A stretch of 64,000 nucleotides of DNA from Aurifilum marmelostoma. Taxonomy: Eukaryota > Ascomycota > Sordariomycetes > Diaporthales > Cryphonectriaceae. Position numbers and translations under genes: made by a program. Where the stretch lies: assembly GCA_027559495.1 (NCBI GenBank), contig JAMXSV010000027.1:1-64000 (forward strand), in the 5' to 3' direction. Shown here piece after piece: positions 60,954 through 64,000 of the stretch (within the stretch, counting starts at the first letter, position 1; each line of letters starts with the position of its first letter). Under the pieces are notes generated by a model. It was not told the DNA's origin, searched no databases, and saw only the letters and a program-made list of their open reading frames with translations.

Positions 60954-62073
60954 TATTATATCCTGCAGCAGTCTGGTACATGCGAGGGCAGAAGGGGTTG
61001 GGGGGGGGGGGATGATCTACATAGGGCCAGCTCAGTACTATGTGAGATACCATGACTATGTAGCACCTTTTTCGACTGAAGTTGCAACAAAGCTGTAGCA
61101 GACCTAGTTACGATACATCGTAAAGCTGCTCCAGCACGACTGGGTGACCGACCTCGTGTTTCGAAGTCACTTCAATTTTTACTTACAGTTTGCTGGCCAT
61201 GTATACAAGTTATTGAAATGGCTGTTTAGTTGAAGAGCACTGCGGAAGAAAAGGAGGCCAGAAATGCCTAAGCTAGGCCAATAGAGGTGCAAAGGCTCTG
61301 GGTGCTAGCTGGCTAGGGTTCGTGCCCGGACCCAGTGCAAGCAGCCTTGCACATGAGTTGATTGCCTTTCACAACACAGAACAACACATTCAGAGAGTGA
61401 GTGAGTACGGATTGCCACCTAGCAATTCAGGTTTTTTTTTTTTTAGATAGTCACTCTAAAACTTGCTAAACATGGCGCACGCCTTCTCAGGCACCTTCCA
61501 GTGCCACTCAACTTGGGGGCTAAATTACAACGTTTTTATATCAGCCGCGCCAATAGGACTCAGCATGCCAGATGATGTAGCATGCGAAGGAATCAAGTCC
61601 TTAAAGAGAGGCAACGGGTCTCGGCCATACACGCAGCTGTTCTTCCTTGGGACCTTTGGAGCTGCTACTGCACAGTATCTGCAAAACTTGTCGTGGTGTG
61701 TTACAATCTCCCATTTTCAAAGGCTAAGGAGTGATACTTGGTTATGGAATACGATGGATCCCCACACTGGACCAGTACGTGCCCAGGTACACGTGTACTT
61801 AATTGCATACGTGAGCAAACAGCTGGGAGTACCTGCAGCAATACTGTGGTTGTAGACATATCTGAATTTTGGTCGCCATCGCGAAATGCAATACGTCCGA
61901 GTATATCGCATAGCATATTGAACCGAAAACATGTGACAGCAGTGGGAAATAATTTACCATTGGATGATCACGAGCAACCTCACGCCGACGCGTCGGCTGC
62001 ATAAGATGGAAGATGCCGGTACAAGGCACGGTACCAGTTGATGCATATTGCCTGCTGTAACGACTTAGTCGTC
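60954..62073. other. intergenic, no supportable gene
   Basis: A plus-strand frame begins at 61,472 (MAHAFSGTFQCHSTWGLNYN) but shows no recognisable domain and breaks after about 125 codons. Homopolymer runs (G near 61,000, T near 61,432) are present. Confidence 0.5.
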
Positions 62074-63921
62074 CTATACCGTTGACATAGCCCTATCCAG
62101 AAGGAATCCGCTGTTTTGCAAGGTCTGAAACAAGTGATTCGGGTCGTACCGTGAGGCGATCCGCACCAGCTTATCCACGCTCTCGGACCCGTAAGAAGCC
62201 AGCGGGTCCTGATCTCGAGAAGCATCATTCATGTACAAGAAAGACAAGCCAGACCCACGTTCTGAACCCAATTCCGCCCACTTCTGCGTCGTCTCTACGG
62301 ATACAGACCGGACCAGGTCATCGACGGCAGCTTGGGACCAATCGATGGTGGTAGTCCACCCTGCGACGCCATTAGCACTGAAGCTGGGAGGTTATGCCTA
62401 CCTTCGTCCTAGAACAGCGACCTTCGAGCGTCCCTGGAGGAGAACAAAGGCTGTGATGCTTACATTGCTGAGCCCCGGCAGGGATATTTAACGGGTTGCC
62501 GCCTTTATTCAAGCTCTGTTGGATCAGGCTCGATCCGATATGTTGCAGGACAAACGTCTGGTTGGCACCAGTCACGTTACGTATAGAAATAGCTTTCTCC
62601 CGCCAGAAATCATAAACGGCTTGGGTTAGATCAGTATCTATCCGAGAGCTGGCAGCTCGATAGTCATGCCTGTGGAGTAAGATTTAGCGGAAAATGGGTC
62701 CGGGAACCAACGTTCGGGGCCAGGTGGTAAATTGTGAGAGATGTGACCGGATGAGGAACGCACCGGGCAGGTTCGCTAGACACAACAGAGCCAAGGATAA
62801 CACTTAGCTCGTTGAACGTGACGTTCGTCCCGGGAAGATCCACCTGGGCCGGCTGTACACCAGAGTCATTGAAAAATGCTGCGAACGCCGTTGGGGGTTG
62901 AACTGCTGGCTCAGAGTAGATCAAGACGACGGCGACGTAGTCAAGAGAGATGATCAACTCGATATTTGATCTCACGTCGGATGAGCCCTCACGCTGCCAG
63001 CTGTCGAAGGCAGTCAGCACAGAAGAGGCGTCGTCTACGGCATAGGAGTTGATCTGCACCCAGAGCTGGTCCACCGGCAGCGTGTACAGATCGTAGCGGG
63101 TGACGATGCCGAAGTTGGGCCCGCCGCCCTTCAGTGCCCAAAACAAGTCTGCGTTCGACGTAGCGTTTGCATCTACGACGGATCCATTGGCAAGGGAGAC
63201 CTCAAAGCACCGCGCATTATCAGCCACGAGGCCGAATTGGTTGGAGAGATGCGAGAGGCCGCCCCCGAGGACAAGGCCTCCGACGCCGATGGTCGGCTCG
63301 CGGCCACCGGCCACGACGGCGCCGGCAGCGTCCAGCGCGGCATACACGTCGCCCCAGCGTGCGCCGGGCCCGACACTGGCGAAGGTGCCATCGGGCGAGA
63401 GTTGCACGCCATTCATCCGCTGCAGGTCCAAGAGCAGGCCTTGGGCTCCGATGCTGGACCAGCCCGGATTTGGGGAGTGGCCGCCGCTGCGGACGGCGAA
63501 TTGTACCGAGCAAGACCCGATGATCTGAAGAGATGTAGACACTTCGCTTGTGTTCCGTGGTAGGATGATGCAGTAGGGCTCCTCCCAGCAGGTCTGCGAC
63601 CTAGGCGAGAAGTCAGTCATTGGACAGCGGTAGACAGAGCTGGGAAGTACATAGGACGAGACTTTACCAGTTCTCGTCGGCGACGGCCTCATCCAGGGGC
63701 CGCATCTGCACCTGGTCTTCTCCCAGGCTAGCCTGAGCTGCGAGGCAAGCAGCCTCGACATTGCTGCCGTTCGTCGATGCGAGGGAATGCTTCTTGTCGA
63801 GGCTGTGTCGTTGCTCAGGTGTCGCGCGCCGGTCCGTGTCGTACTCGCTACCCTGAACCGCCGCTGGAAGCACAGCCAGAGGGCCAAGAAGTAGGCCCCA
63901 GAGGCAGTGGGTTGTATGCAT
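62074..63921 (-). CDS. secreted BBE-type FAD-linked oxidoreductase 2
   Basis: Four exons (63,921-63,668; 63,600-62,764; 62,669-62,464; 62,360-62,074) with introns of 67, 94 and 103 nt give 527 residues. The signal peptide is MHTTHCLWGLLLGPLAVLPA then AVQG. SGGHSPNP carries the FAD-linking His126; the second Cys is absent (GGREPTIGVGG), as in the neighbouring paralogue. ALKGGGPNFGIVTRY closes the FAD domain. The C-terminal exons restore FWREKAISIRNVTGANQTF, WWTTTIDWSQAAVDD and FLYMNDASRDQDPLASYG, then YDPNHLFQTLQNSGFLL, which a single-exon reading would lose. It is a paralogue of, and on the same strand as, the oxidoreductase at 56.8-58.5 kb. Successive oxidations of one pathway product are possible but not shown. 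Confidence 0.88.
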
Positions 63922-64000
63922 GCTCGCGAGATCTTATTAATAATCACTGTAATTATTGATAGGCCAGCGAATTTTCGATTTCTTTGGTCGCCCGAGCAGA
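63922..64000. other. promoter-proximal sequence at window edge
   Basis: Upstream of the second oxidoreductase. Too short to say more. Confidence 0.5.

Noticed and set aside
61472..61855. Possible small gene between the receptor-like and second oxidoreductase genes
   Set aside because: It has an ATG and a 128-codon frame but no recognisable domain, no clear intron structure and no supporting context.
1..64000. tRNA, rRNA and CRISPR features
   Set aside because: By eye I found no convincing tRNA cloverleaf with a GGTTCRA box pair, no rRNA similarity and no regularly spaced repeat array.

Overview
The window looks like a gene-poor, repeat-rich accessory region of a filamentous ascomycete (Pezizomycotina). 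The evidence is: genes split by short GT..AG introns (about 37-122 nt) with CTAAC/CTGAC-type branch sites; a fungal Zn2Cys6 regulator; a fungal PTH11-like seven-helix protein; a highly reducing polyketide synthase (HR-PKS) relic; and extreme AT-rich blocks of the kind left by repeat-induced point mutation (RIP). I cannot name the species.

Layout. 1-8,068 is a RIP-type AT block; its last 1,293 bases (6,776-8,068) contain no G or C at all. 8.1-31.5 kb has ordinary base composition but no intact gene that I can support. It holds fragments: a piece of a CCT4-like chaperonin, a NACHT (NLR) ATPase piece, a 79-bp duplication, and a run of orphan intron-like segments (20.2-23.7 kb). 31.5-41 kb holds four intact genes: a multi-pass membrane protein, a Zn2Cys6 activator, a short-chain dehydrogenase convergent with it (22 bp between stops), and a secreted tyrosinase. 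The activator and dehydrogenase promoters share a palindrome, CTTCCGCGG(A/C)ACCT, which suggests a small regulon. 41-44.4 kb is another AT-rich repeat graveyard with a nuclear copy of mitochondrial cytochrome b and remnants of transposon ends.

44.4-53.2 kb is a fossil HR-PKS on the minus strand (KS-AT linker, AT, DH, methyltransferase, ER; no KS, KR or ACP seen). It is split just before methyltransferase motif I by about 4 kb that carries an intact PD-(D/E)XK nuclease-like gene, a thioester-reductase fossil and a dispersed repeat end. Next to the dead synthase are genes that still look functional: an NTF2/SnoaL-like isomerase-type protein, a cytochrome P450 (8 exons, all motifs present), two secreted BBE-type FAD oxidoreductases and a PTH11-like receptor. 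I read 44-64 kb as a decayed secondary-metabolite cluster in which the core enzyme died and tailoring genes survive.

I joined exons by hand from splice consensus, frame continuity and family conservation. Exact splice sites are therefore predictions. All functional assignments rest on motif recognition, with no database search.
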